Shown here in pieces: positions 34,839 to 46,664 of a stretch of DNA of 64,000 bases (its first letter is position 1; every line of letters begins with the position of its first letter). Under the pieces are notes generated by a model that made no database searches, was not told the origin of the DNA, and saw only the letters and a program-made list of their open reading frames with translations. Source of the stretch: Ganoderma boninense (Eukaryota; Basidiomycota; Agaricomycetes; Polyporales; Polyporaceae); the NCBI GenBank assembly GCA_002900995.3, contig CM035306.1:2046001-2110000 (forward strand), given 5' to 3'. The translations under genes and the position numbers were made by a program.

Positions 34839-36424
34839 ATGGACGACTGGAAGCTTGCTGACCTGCAATGTCTCTCTACAGCCCAGAAGCAGGTGCTCGC
34901 TAAGGGTGCGTTATTACATGCATCATCTATCCACTTTGCAATAGAGTATTTTCACCGACGTGTACTCGTTCCCGATCGTCTCAGCTAGCATCCTTACGGT
35001 ATCTAACCTCCTCGTCACGCGCGTCTCGGAAGCCGCCAAGAAATGCAAGATCCCGGTTGCACAGATGGAGAACCTCATCGACCTAGTCTGCCAGGAGCTG
35101 TATCAGTCGCCTCGCACAATTCGGATAGTGGGTCACATCGGGGAAGAGGCTTTCACTACTGGAGAGCAGTATCTGGACGACGCACTTGGAGGGGGCATTC
35201 GGACAGGCATGGTATGGGAAATCGCTGGAGAGAAGTGGGTGCGTTTCCACCTCTGAGATTGCTAGACCCTGATTCGCTTCTTCTTGGTCTCGTCGCAGGA
35301 ACGCGGGGAAGACACAGCTAGCCCTGCAGCTCTCACTTACCGTCCAGCTTCCTCCTGAAGAAGGCGGCCTCTACGGCGCCGCGTACTACATCTCCACTCG
35401 CGACGAGCCGCAGGTATTGGGGCGGCGGCTCCAGCAGATGATCGATCGCCATCCTCGACTCTCCCCGTATTCCTGCACCATTCCCCAACATTACACCGTC
35501 TTGACATTTCCGCTCTTCCGTGACATGCTGCGCGACAACATCCCCAATTATGCGGAGGAGCTGTATGCCAGCACCCCCGGCAGGAAACGGCTTAAACTCC
35601 TCGTCATCGACGCCGTCTCAGACTTCTTCGACGCGGACAGGGAACCGAAGTACGAAGACACTGCATTCCGCGCCAGACACCTCCGCCTCGCCGGCTCCCT
35701 CCTGCATCAATTTGCCAGCGAGTTCCAGGTCGCCGTCGTCATGCTCGCGGGGACGCGAGCCACCCATCCTCGTGTAGACGGCCGGGATAAGTCCCCTGGC
35801 GAACTCCGCTACTCCGACCAGGCTCGCTGGTTCTCCCGCGCATACAGCCTGGACGGGGAGGATGCCAACGAAGCCATCCTGGGGCACGTCTGGCCAAATC
35901 ACCTGAACGCCCGTCTCATGATGAGCAGGACGACGCGTGAGCGGCCCCGACATGCATTGGACCCGGAGGCGCGGCGCAGGCTCCGCGTCCAGGACGAGCC
36001 ATCTGTGGGCCATGTCTTGGACGACGAGAAGCTGCCACTGCGGAGGTTCAGCGTCCTTTTCTCGTCTGCGGGACCGGCTGCGTCATGCGACTACGCCATT
36101 CTGGACAGAGGCGTTATTGCGTTTCCTTCGGAGGAGCAGGAACGGCTTCCCTCGACGCCCGAAGAGTGGCCGGCGACGTTACCGCCATCCACTATGAGTC
36201 TTTCTCTTGAGCAGCACGGAAGCCTCCAGTGGGGACTACGTGCTCCCCCCTTATCACTCGAGTCGTCCGCTGAGCCAGGCGCACCGCCGTCTCCTTGGTA
36301 CCAGCAGTCGCTCTCGTATGTTACGAACCCATCGTCGCGCCAACCAACACCGCCTCCTGCAGGACAGGAGATGCTGGTCGACGATGCGGATGATGAAGAA
36401 GCGTACTGGAGACACTTTGAATGA
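34839..36424 (+). CDS. RAD57-like RecA-fold recombinase paralog, copy B
   Basis: This is the tandem paralog of copy A, in the same orientation with the same intron positions. Exon 1 starts MDDWKLADLQCLSTAQKQVL. After the first intron comes ILTVSNLLVTRVSEAAKKC. The second intron again splits Walker A, after FTTGEQYLDDALGGGIRTGM, and exon 3 continues NAGKTQLALQLSLTVQLPP. Walker B is LKLLVIDAVSDFFDADREP, then LAGTRATHPRVDGRDKSPGE and LNARLMMSRTTR. The C-terminal tail is Ser/Pro-rich and ends DDADDEEAYWRHFE, much shorter in acid residues than copy A. The core is clearly homologous but well diverged, so the duplication is not recent. Both copies look intact. Confidence 0.92.
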
Positions 36425-36773
36425 GCACGAATATGGTTCTGCGATCTCGGCTATATCGGAATGGATGGACGGTTTGACTGGATAGACTTGCGGTCATGGT
36501 CATTGGACTTTGGAGACCGCTGGATATGCATACCAGTAGAATATCCTTGGAGCTTCACAAGTGTTAGAGTACAGTAGCATTGCCATTGAGATGTCTATGA
36601 GAACGAATGGGAGGTTCACGTATCATACAGAGAAAAAAATAACGGGTAAGGCTACACGATATGGAACGAAGACAGGAAGGAAGGAGCGGATGGCGGTCGG
36701 CCACATGCGCGACGCGAGCGGATAAAACAACAAAATAGAGTAGGAAAGGACATCCCAACTGCAAGCACTTTCT
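36425..36773. other. Convergent intergenic region
   Basis: This lies between the stop of the second RAD57-like gene and the stop of the multipass membrane protein. It holds the two 3' untranslated regions and no gene is seen. Confidence 0.5.
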
Positions 36774-37905
36774 TCAGACAATTTCCCCTGGAGTGATGTA
36801 CCATTGGTTCCATGTTGTCCTGATCGGGGGCGGGGTACGGAGTCGGCGTGGGGCTCTGGGGTCGTGCACCGGCCTCACGCTCTGAAGGGGGTCGGGTGCC
36901 ACGACACGGCGGCGTTCTTGCTCGCCAGGCTTGTGCACCCACATCTCTGGAGGCGTGCCATGCTGTACCGCAACGATCCTGGTCGGAGGGAGATCCTGTG
37001 GGTTGAGAGGGTGCGGAGGCCTCGGCGTTGGGGACGCTGATCGCGCTCGCGCGAGGGGACGGTCCATGAACCGGACGTCCGGGGACTCGTCGAAATACTC
37101 TTCACGCTTGGCCTCTGCATCGACTATTGCCAGGAACGCCTCTGAGGATCGGGTGGTCAGGTGCGGCACTTGTGCATATGGCGACGCGCGTGGCGGGGCC
37201 CGGACCTCGAAGCGACACTCACCAAATCCGATTGCGACCCAAGTCATCAGACCGAAGGAGATCGAGAATAGACATACATGGGCGATGCTTTCCGCACCGA
37301 GATTTCTTGCTAGTCCACCTAAATCGCTGGGGTCGTCGGAGTTGGGAGCAATGAGTTCAATTAAAACGAAGATGCCCTTGACTGAAGCGCATTGCAAGGT
37401 TGGGAGGTCCATGTTACTGCTTTGGATGATTTTGCGTTAGGCTGAATGCACTCACCGAAATCCAAAGCAGCGACAAGTATCATCAGGAACTTGCATGCGT
37501 ATTCCAGCGTCCAAGTGAGCGATGTCCTCCGGATGTGGTAAAAGACGAAGGTCGAAATCCTGGTGTCGACCGTAGTTGGCACTGAGTGACATGGATATTG
37601 GAAGTTGCAAACTGGGTACACATACCGAATTAAGATCACAGCCATGATAGTCGTTTCCAGCACCCAAAGAATGACCAGACCCCCTGCATAGAAGTGAGTC
37701 GCGTTCTCTGGCGATATAAATCGGATATTGCTGCTCACGTTGATCTCGGTGGCGTAGCCATAAAAGCAAAAATATAGCCATGGACACGGCGTGGATCATA
37801 AGCAAGTGAAGCCCTATTGTCTCCACATCAGCGACTGCTTCCTTCCAACAGGACAACAAAGTACTCACAGATGAAGAACTTGATGGGAAGACTGAGTAGA
37901 AACAT
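36774..37905 (-). CDS. Multipass membrane protein, unrecognised
   Basis: The start is MFLLSLPIKFFI, followed by exons for GLHLLMIHAVSMAIFLLLWL, GGLVILWVLETTIMAVILIR, TSLTWTLEYACKFLMILVAA and IAHVCLFSISFGLMTWVAIG. These are probably five or more transmembrane helices. The C-terminal part is a soluble, Arg/Pro-rich tail of about 140 residues with EEYFDESPDVRFMDRPLARA and a final WNQWYITPGEIV. The architecture resembles the basidiomycete-expanded multipass families of unknown function, but I cannot name one. Introns are short and GT..AG. The C-terminal length suggests a regulated receptor or transporter-like protein; this is inference. Confidence 0.72.
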
Positions 37906-39391
37906 CTTGAAAGTGGCTTCCTAGATGGACCACGGAGGCGCAGCCTAGATTCCTTGTGGTTGGGGAAGACTCAGCGCACTGCGCCTTCGTTGGAGAATAA
38001 AGAAGGGTGTGTTAGGGGAGGATGGAAGCCGTAGAGGCCAGCGAAAGGCCAGGCTGGTATATAACGACAGACGCTTGAGCCACTTACCACCAACAAAGCA
38101 ACCCCCGCTGACCGCGTGATAGGTGTTCGTGAAGCGGACGAAGGGGACTAAAGCGTCGTGTGCAGCACTTTAGCAGCCGAGTCTCAAAGGCTCAGTGCCT
38201 TGCATCCAGGGTTATGACCAAAGCAAGGGCTCCCGAAGCTTGGCGGTCTTCATATAAATCGGAGAGGCTCAATGCACAAGGATCTCGGAAGACAATGCGA
38301 TTGACGTACCGGATTGCCAATAGAAGGAGGAGTCTAGACAAACAAAACGAGGGAGGGCCTTCCGTCTCCGCGAGGGTGCAGAAATTGGGGTCATCGATCA
38401 CTGAATCTCCATTGGTATATACTCCACATCTCAAGACCCCGGCTGCATTTAAGGTCCCTCGACTTGGGCATGGCATATTGAGTCCTTAGACTTACTTAAA
38501 TGCAGGATGAGTTCACAGGGCGCGGTTATCCGGAGGCTAGGGTCCATGGGGAGCGCCAGCATGGTTCAGACCTCGGTCGAACATTGGAGCTCAGACAGGC
38601 CAAGTACTCGTTGAATTGCCAGTCTTGTAGCACATGCGGAATTGAACCTGGGATATCATAGTCATCTTGTTGCTAAGCTGAAAAACAGAGGGCCTCATTA
38701 GCTGGGACTAGGTAATCCCTCTCCTCTGCTTTAGTTACTAGTAGTCATACCGTTTTGCGAAATGCATGATGTCAGGCCTGGCGGCAAAGTGGTTGAAGTA
38801 ACAATGATGCAGCGAACTGATCTTCGATCAGGCCATGTGAGATTGCAACGACCCGGGAGATGCAGGGAAGACAAGACAACGGAAGACAGTCGTGGACGCA
38901 GACAAGCCGCAACTCGCCAGAAACACAGCTCGCTCGCTAGCGGCGTGATCCTCAGTCCCCCCGTCCCTCCTATGTTCCACACTACACACAACATTATGTT
39001 ATCCACCACGAATAACCCATATACATTCTTCATTATTATTCCATTCATCGAGGCCATCTGAAGATACAAGCTCAAATAATAAAATACAGTACGCTCATCC
39101 GAACGAAGCAGACCGGATGGCGGTGATAATCAATCCGGCGTATGCTTATCTGGGGAGGGGGGCGTCGAGACGAGATGGCAACGAACCGCGGGAGCGACGA
39201 TGAGGGCGGCAATGACGAAGGTGGGGAACGAGTACGAGGGGGTGTAGGAAAGGACAAGGAGATAGCCCGGGTACGTGTGCCGACGGTATCTATTCTGCTG
39301 ACCGAGTCCGCGTCCGCAAAAGTGGCAGAACGAGATGAAAAGACATCCACAACGAGGAGAGACTAGAACGACGATGCCGCGTATCAGCCGC
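37906..39391. other. Intergenic, nothing recognised
   Basis: This 1.5-kb stretch contains the promoter of the multipass membrane gene (TATA-like TATATAAC near 38057-38064 on the plus strand, not clearly placed) and the ATG8 3' region with an AATAAA-type A/T-rich part near 39000-39090. A tRNA-like GGTTCAATTCC on the minus strand near 38645 was rejected. Confidence 0.35.
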
Positions 39392-40012
<621 letters not shown>

Positions 40013-40690
40013 GTTGTTCGGAGTTGGAAGTTTGGTAAAACGGAAGAGTGGTGGGAGTGGGGTTGGTGGTGGTGGTGGAAAGAGAAAGAGAGCTGCAGCA
40101 GGATGACGACGACGATGAACCTGAAGTAGTCAGGAAAGCGATTGCCTCTCTCGACGTTGGCGCGACCGAGCCGCGTGACTCGATAAACATGCCACAACAA
40201 CGCGCAAGCTCGCCCGATATGGCCTCCTCCCAACGTCCGACGTCCAGGTCCCGCTCTCGGGCCCCTTTGCTTTCCATGCATTCACTCATTCACCCAAAAG
40301 GCGATGCCGTGTGCCCCATACCGCCGCGACCTGCACAAATTGGGGAGCCCTGGCATGTGGAGACACCCCAGTTGTTCCCACTGACACACGCGATGTAGTT
40401 CCGACTGTCTTCACAGTTGGTCTCGAATCAGGGCGCTGCGTGAATGCCGCGTCCGTGGCGTTCATAAGTCATGAAGACAGGACACCCTGTCTGAGCAGGA
40501 CTCTGAGACGCGGCAGAGGGTGTTCTTGGTGTACGTGTCTCCGTCCTCCGTCCCGTTTGTGTGGCAGATGCGCGGAAAGTAGTCAGATGAAGGGAAAACA
40601 TTATACAGCGACATACACGTCTATCATCCTAAAGTAAGAGCGGCATGGAAGGAAGGCCAAGAAATGCCGCAAGGAAGAGGAACCGAAGCT
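40013..40690. other. Intergenic between ATG8 promoter and MRP10-like stop
   Basis: It holds the ATG8 5' region. A GA-rich/GT-rich purine tract occurs right before the ATG8 start at about 40040-40110. No gene is supported. Confidence 0.4.
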
Positions 40691-41053
40691 CTAGTTGAGG
40701 GTCTTCCCAAGCCGAGCCAAGTGGTAGTTGATGGTCGGTTTGTGTTTTCTTGTTGGCGCAGGCTACGCATCGCATTGTTCAGGGGTAGATCCTCTCCGTC
40801 GACACGCAGAAGAGTACTCACAGCACTACGCATACAAGACATAAGAGCCTTTGCGGACTCGGCGCAAGCACCGGTTGACATGATGTCGTTGGTGGCCGAC
40901 CAGCATGCCAGCATAGCTGTAAACTGCGGGGTGCACGGCCGAATAGCAGCCGCTAAAGAGAGTAGAACATGGCGTGAGTGGCCAGAAAAACATCTCCGAA
41001 GTGAAGGTACACTCACCTTGACGCGGCCTGACTTTCAACTTCTCGATGTGCAT
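40691..41053 (-). CDS. MRP10: Small twin-CX9C protein, likely mitoribosomal mS37 (MRP10)
   Basis: This is a compact gene of 79 residues in three exons, about 41017-41053, 40822-40952 and 40691-40762, with introns of about 64 and 59 bp. The protein starts MHIEKLKVRPRQA. Its core contains C-TPQFTAMLA-C and C-AESAKALMS-C, two CX9C motifs that form a CHCH fold oxidised in the mitochondrial intermembrane space, with MRSA between them and the tail. The C-terminus is HKPTINYHLARLGKTLN, a pattern seen in fungal Mrp10/mS37. In the window it sits beside other mitochondrial genes but not as an operon. It is divergent from the E2 gene, with about 424 bp between starts. Confidence 0.88.
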
Positions 41054-41476
41054 CTCGTCTTCTCACCAAGCCACCTAAGTCACGGTTTCGCGTCGACGAA
41101 TTCGAAGGCCAATAACGAGATAAGCAAGAAAAAATGAGTGCGTTGGATGGTCAAAATGGACAAGAGGAGAGCGCACTTGAGATAGACAGTCCAGCGAAGG
41201 AGGTGTAGGTACCGGTGGGTCAGGTGAGGTCCTGGACAGTTGCAGTTTACCAGCGAATCGTGAATCCGAAGACCGCGTCTGGGCACAGGCTGGCACGGCC
41301 CGGTGGGGGATGATCACGTGCTTCCACGTAACTGCAAGGTGTCATGGGCGCCTGGCAACCGGGGAATCAGGAGGAAACGCCAGGGAAACACTCTCATCTC
41401 CTCCTCCTCCTCCTCTCCGCCCTGCTTCCACATCTGCACACGACTTTCCTGTCGTCTTTGTTTGATCACTGCTCAA

Positions 41477-42838
41477 ATGGCCGCCAGGACTGGCTTCAAC
41501 AAGAACAACTCTGGTTCGTCGCCAGTTAAGCATCGTGGCGTTCAGAGAAGACTCATTCGGGACACAGCTGTCAAGCGGATTATGCAAGAGGCTAGGGAGC
41601 TCGCAAATGACCCATGTACGGACTATGCGGCCGCGCCTCTAGAGGTATGTCACTCATCCATAACTTCTAAATCTCCATGATGGAAACCCACTACCTCTTC
41701 CCCAGGACGATATCTTCGTGAGTACAAAGACCCCTTGCATCGCGACGGAGGAGCCTGAAGTCCGTAGGAATGGCACTGTACCCTCAGAGGATCCCCTGGG
41801 ACGGAGTTCGAGGGCGGACTCTACCATTTCCGTATATTGCTCCCCGCCGAATATCCCTTTCGCCCGCCTGCTATCATGATGCTCACCCCCAACGGCCGCT
41901 TCGAGCTGAATACCAAGGCGAGTTATACCCCGGGAACCACGAGCTATATCCTTTCTTACAGAACGTTATTCTAGATTTGCATCAGCTTCACAAACTGTGC
42001 GTCGTGTCTAACGGCGCTGTTACTGATCATATGCTTAACGCTGTTGGCAGATCACGAGGAGCTCTGGCAGCCGGCATGGGGGGTGCGGACGGGTGAGGAT
42101 TTACTACGGCCCGTCGTCGACTCTTTCGTATGTGGTTTGTTCATTTAGCTTTCTCCGCGCCATAGCTATTATTGGTCTCCAAGGCTTCTTCCCTCTCAAG
42201 GGAACCGCTGCGGTAGGCGTCGGTGCTCTCGAATATCCTACGGCGGAGCGGAAGCGTCTTGCTGCGTTGTATGTCACCTCCGCCTTTTGTCGCTCCGAAA
42301 TGAAGGCTGAATCGCTATATCTCGCAGGTCGCGCGAATGGACGTGCCCGCGTTGCAACGCCACGAACCTTGAGCATCTACCCGACCCCCCTCCCTCCGAC
42401 GGCAGCGCGTCGTCGTCGTCAAGCGAGACCTCGTCTGCCGAAACTTCGACATCCGCGCCTTCCCCAGCGCCTGCATCCGAATCCTCTGACAACGTCGTCA
42501 TTACTGTGGAAGCTCCCGTAGAAGCCCAGGCAACATGCGAAGACAACGGCCAGTCTCAGGCTCCAGAACTCCCGACAGACACCCATGTCATCCATCGTCC
42601 GATCCCACTTATTGCTCCAAAGCCGACACGTCCAATCGCACAAGCATCTATCGTCACACAGTCATACACGCCGCCGCGCACACCGGACACGCAGCCTTCC
42701 AGCCGCCGTGACACGCCTCAGCCCGCCCTCGTTGCAGCTGTCCGGCAGACGCCACGTCGCCCACCAGTCCTGTTGGATACAGCCATCTGCGTAATTTTGG
42801 TCCTGATGTTCGCTCTCGTCGCACGCCGGTTCCTATGA
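41477..42838 (+). CDS. Tail-anchored ubiquitin-conjugating enzyme E2, UBE2J1-type
   Basis: UBE2J1/UBC6-type E2s sit in the ER membrane and transfer ubiquitin in ER-associated degradation. The start is MAARTGFNKNNSG, followed by AVKRIMQEARELANDP and FEWHCTLRGSPGTEFEGGLY, YPFRPPAIMMLTPNGRFEL, and ICISFTNYHEELWQPAWGV with the active-site cysteine. A long Ser/Thr/Pro-rich linker follows, and the C-terminus is a single transmembrane helix (VLLDTAICVILVLMFALVARR). The intron at 41918-41974 after NTK must have a GC donor (GCGAGT) to give KICISF. Other introns are short GT..AG. Only the UBE2J1-like, and not the UBC6-like, tail length fits. Confidence 0.94.
41918..41974 (+). other. GC-AG intron in the E2 gene
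   Basis: The exon before it ends AACACCAAG-like codons (FELNTK) and the next exon starts ATTTGCATC (ICISF), which gives the active-site block. The 57 bases between start GCGAGT and end TTCTAG. The exon sequence before the donor ends AAG, the usual context for GC donors. Confidence 0.8.
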
Positions 42839-43196
42839 GCACCATTCATGTTTGATGTCGTGCCCTTTCTATCGTTCGTTACTTGCAGGTATCTTTATGA
42901 CCCCGGAAGCCCCATAGGTTTTGGTGGATGTGTACACTAGTGTAGTTTAGCTCTGTCCTTGTCCTCCTCTCTCCTTCCGAGCCTACCACTTCATGTTTCT
43001 CGTATATCACATTTGCATGATCCTCGCTCCAAGTATCTTGGTTTCAACAACCACCCTCCCGTCCGTCTGTCTGACACGTCTGGAACGACAAGGATTATAT
43101 AGACGACCTTAATAAGTACAACAAAACCGTAACATTGCAAAGTGTGAGCAAGACTAGCGATTGACAGAACGGTAAAGTGGAGAAACCGCATCACCA

Positions 43197-45868
43197 CTAC
43201 TTCTTTTTCTTCTCGTCGCGGAGGGTTGCGACGATGAGATCCTCGTCCTCGAGGTTGTACACCGCGATAGTCTGCGTGTTCGTGAGCATCTTGCCGCCGT
43301 ACGACACGCGGATCATCGACACGCCCACAGTGCTCCCCGTCGCGCGCACGATTCGGTCCCGCAGTGTCGACACGAGCGTGTTCAACGGCAGATCCGGCAG
43401 CGTCACCACGCCCCCGTCGAACTTCCACTCCGGCCGCCCCGGCTCGTTCGGCAGCTGTACCCGCAGCGCAATCGGGTGTGGATGCATGCTCAGCCAGTCC
43501 TGCTCGGGGTAGAGTGCGCCGCCCGGTAGCTTCGCGACGCGCTGCCGCTTCGCGGGGGGCGCGCCATCCGCGCCATCCTCCATCTCGTCGGCGCTGCGCA
43601 CCATACCCGCCTGCGGCTGCGGATTGGCCGGCATGGGTGTCGTCATCGCCGCGGCGCGGGCTGGGTGCATCATGGGAGCACCAGGAGGAGGGGGCTGATA
43701 GCCGAATGGTTGGGCTGCGTCCATCCCTTGGTAGTGCAGCGGCGGGAGCATGACAGGGGCGGGTTGGGAAGGGAAGAGGGACGGCGGTTGGGGTCCGGAG
43801 GAGACGGTTGCTGCAGAGTATGCGGGGTTTGGTACGGGAACACCAGCGCCAGTAGGTGGGGCGGGGAGGGAGGCAGGTGCGGGCGGTAGCGTGTTCAGAG
43901 GGGCGGGGATGGCGGCAGGACCGATACCGGGACCGATGGCATTGACTTCTTGTCTGTAAAAGAAGGGAGGGTCAGACTCACTCAGATTCAACTCGCCTGC
44001 AAGGGAAACGTCACGTACGGTCCAAGACCCTTCGCACGGTGAATAGCAGCAATTTGCTCGTCGATGTTCGAGTTTGTCTGATACCTGTCCAGCGTGTTCG
44101 CCTTGGAGGCAGTGTGACCATCCCAAACATCCTTCTCCCGCTCCCTCCGGCGCAACCGCTCCTCCTCCTCTTCCTTCTTTCGCTTCTCCTCGTCTGCCTC
44201 AGCACCGAAGATATCAACACGCGTTCGAGCAAGGTTCTTAAGCGATGACACCACGTTAGCGCCACGCAAGAGCTCAGAAGCCTGTGCCTTGCGAGCCTCG
44301 AGCACATCACGCTGAGACTTCCATTTGGGATCCAGCAGCTCAATACGCATGTGCTCTTGCAGCTCGTCGATGGGGATTTGCTGACCGCAAATAGTACATG
44401 TGGTGAGCTTTTCCCCGCCTTTCTTGGACACTATGGTCGGAACAGTTAGATGTTTCATGAACGGCAAAGAATGCGATGAAGGACTTACGTTTCGGCACAT
44501 AGTCCGTCCGAATCTTCATAGGACCACCAACGTCCAGCGAGCTCGCCTGGATAGCCTTTGCTCGCTCGATTTCCATCTGCCGCTCCTCCTCGTCCCGACG
44601 ACGCCTTTCCTTCGTCTCGTCATCTTCATCATCACTCTCTTCCATGACGGCGTCGTCGTCCTCACGCGCGGCCGCGGCCGCTTCTGCCTCTGCAGCGGCT
44701 TGACGTGCACGGTGTGCCTCAACGTCTTCAACAGTGGTCTCCATGATCATCGCTGCCATCCTCTTCTGCGCGAGCGTCATGTTTTCCACCTCCTGGACGC
44801 TCATGGGTGGTGGGAGCTCTGATGTGGCGTCGGCAGCGGTGAACTCGATCGTTTGCACAATAGCGTAGTCATGCCAGTCAATCTCGGCGAAAGCAACTGG
44901 AATACCGTGTCAGATGGCACAAGAATATGATGAAAGTAGGGCCTGAACTCACCTCGCTCGGCCTCTTTGTCATCCTCGCGCTTCTTGTCCTGCTCGCGCT
45001 TGACCTGTTCCCAGCGTGCACGCTTCCTCGCAACCTCAAGGTCCTTCCACCGAGCACCGTCATGCGTGCGCTCCTTCAGCTGGGACAGCGTGTCCTTACT
45101 AGGGAGGAGAACCTTTGAATATTGCTCCACCAACCTGTTGAAGTACCCGAACAGCGAGTGGTTCGGCCTCAAGAAGTCGAACTGATAATTCCGACCTTCG
45201 CGTGCTGACAGCGCATTCAAGAAGGGGCGACCCCTCCGAGCCGTGAACAGCGCAGTGAGCTTGATGGTGTTCCTGTTCAACGAAGGTCGCTTCAGCACCC
45301 CATGCCATTCACATGAACACAGCAAAGGTACGCACAAGTCAATTGCGGTGACGTTGGGGATGTTCAAAATGAACTCCGGCACGGGTGGCTCTTCACCCAT
45401 ATCAAGGGGGACTACAGGCTCCTCGGGTTTCTCTTCAACCTTCTCTCCTTCCTTCGGCGCAACCCCTTCCTCGACCTCGCCGCGGACGACCTTGTCCATG
45501 CGATGTCTGTAGTATGCATGGTAAGGGTCCGCCATGTTGAGGAACGCAAACTTTGGGTCCTGACGCTGGTTCTCGCGGATCTTCTCCTCAAACTGAGGTG
45601 GGTTCGCAGAACGCGCGACGAATGTCGCGGTCCGGTCAATGACGGCTGTAACACGCAAGGAACATAACTATGTTAGCACGCAGGATAACATGTCTATGCA
45701 CAGGGAAATTCACTCACACTTGATCTCCGGAGGAGGGAGGATAAGGCCGCTGGCGAACTTGGGTTCCTTCGGCACTCCATTCGGACCGTCCACGCCATTC
45801 CCGTCCACCATAGTCGCGTCGCCATCGAGTGCCGGGGGCGGCGGCATCGCCTGGGTCGCCACGCTCAT
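43197..45868 (-). CDS. SF3A1: Splicing factor SF3A subunit 1 (Prp21-like)
   Basis: SF3A1 is a U2 snRNP component needed for branch-site recognition. The start is MSVATQAMPPPPALDGDAT. Two SURP modules are visible: the first with DRTATFVARSANPPQFEEKI and DPKFAFLNMADPYHAYYRHR, and the second with KLTALFTARRGRPFLNALS and NYQFDFLRPNHSLFGYFNRL. Then follow KQVL-type linkers with a highly charged region and CTICGQQIPIDELQEHMRIE, a PRP21-like zinc-binding segment, VLEARKAQASELLRGANVVS and the charged EEKRKKEEEE run. A Pro-rich region and C-terminal ubiquitin-like domain (EWKFDGGVVTLPDLPLNTLV, YNLEDEDLIVATLRDEKKKK) close it. The length near 780 residues fits. It is divergent from MRPL31 with about 193 bp between starts. 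Confidence 0.96.
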
Positions 45869-46061
45869 TTTGCAGCAGGAAAAGTGCCAAAGGGTAGGGA
45901 AGCAAAGTAATGGCGAGGGGCAAGGTGCACTCACGGTGGCATCGGACTCGTCCTAGCCTTCTTACTCAGACGCTCGTGCAAGGCTTAGTCAGCTTCAGGT
46001 TTCCTTTCTCGACTGGCGCGCCTTCCTGGCAAACGACCTCCACCGTCCACTCTTCAAGGGC

Positions 46062-46545
46062 ATGTTTGGGGCCTTCAGACCAACACAACCCAGTTTCGTG
46101 GGGCTTCTATGGTATGCTACATGCTCGGCTTTGATGTCTATGTTTTCTCACCAAGTTGTAACCTGTAGGAAAACGCCATGGAAGTTGTCACGTACACGGA
46201 AGGCCAACGTGCGCGCTCGCCTGAAGCGAGTGGATTCTGTTATTGAGGCGGTCAGGGCGAGCGGTGTTCAATGCAAGGCATTGGTACGTGGTTATTCGTC
46301 TGCAAGAGAACACGTCTTATTCGTTTGTTGGCGTCAGGACAAAGCTCTGGAGCTTCCAAAGGAGCACGAGATGCCACCACGGGACAAGTACACAGTCTTT
46401 TCGCGCCATGAGAAGGGCTACCGGAAGGGAATTCACAAGGTTCCAAAGTGGACAAGAGTAAGTATCTTTCGCACAGTGCATGAATCCCTGATCTACTCAC
46501 ACCTCCACGTAGTTAACACTGAGAACAAACCCTAAAGGTTTTTAG
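46062..46545 (+). CDS. MRPL31: Mitochondrial ribosomal protein L31 (mL60)
   Basis: This is a fungal-specific protein of the large mitoribosomal subunit. Exon 1 starts MFGAFRPTQPSFVGLLW. An intron with GTATGC..CTGTAG ends follows, then KTPWKLSRTRKANVRARLKR and VIEAVRASGVQCKAL. Next come DKALELPKEHEMPPRDKYTV and RHEKGYRKGIHKVPKWTR. A final short intron leads to LTLRTNPKGF, the conserved end, and stop at 46545. The protein is about 110 residues, basic, and has the family order. The promoter is shared with the splicing factor gene. Its 3' end is convergent with CMS1, 119 bp away. Confidence 0.93.
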
Positions 46546-46664
46546 TCCTACTCGTCTGCTCGTTGTATCTTATACTCGATTATTATGGAGGCTTGTTGCA
46601 ATCCGACCTATGTTGGGGAAGAAGAATGGGAGAAACGGCATAATGCCTAGAGTAAGGTATGTTT

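Noticed and set aside
38620..38660. tRNA-like GGTTCAATTCC box on the minus strand
   Set aside because: The flanks do not form the five-base T stem, and no D arm, anticodon arm or acceptor stem can be built around it.
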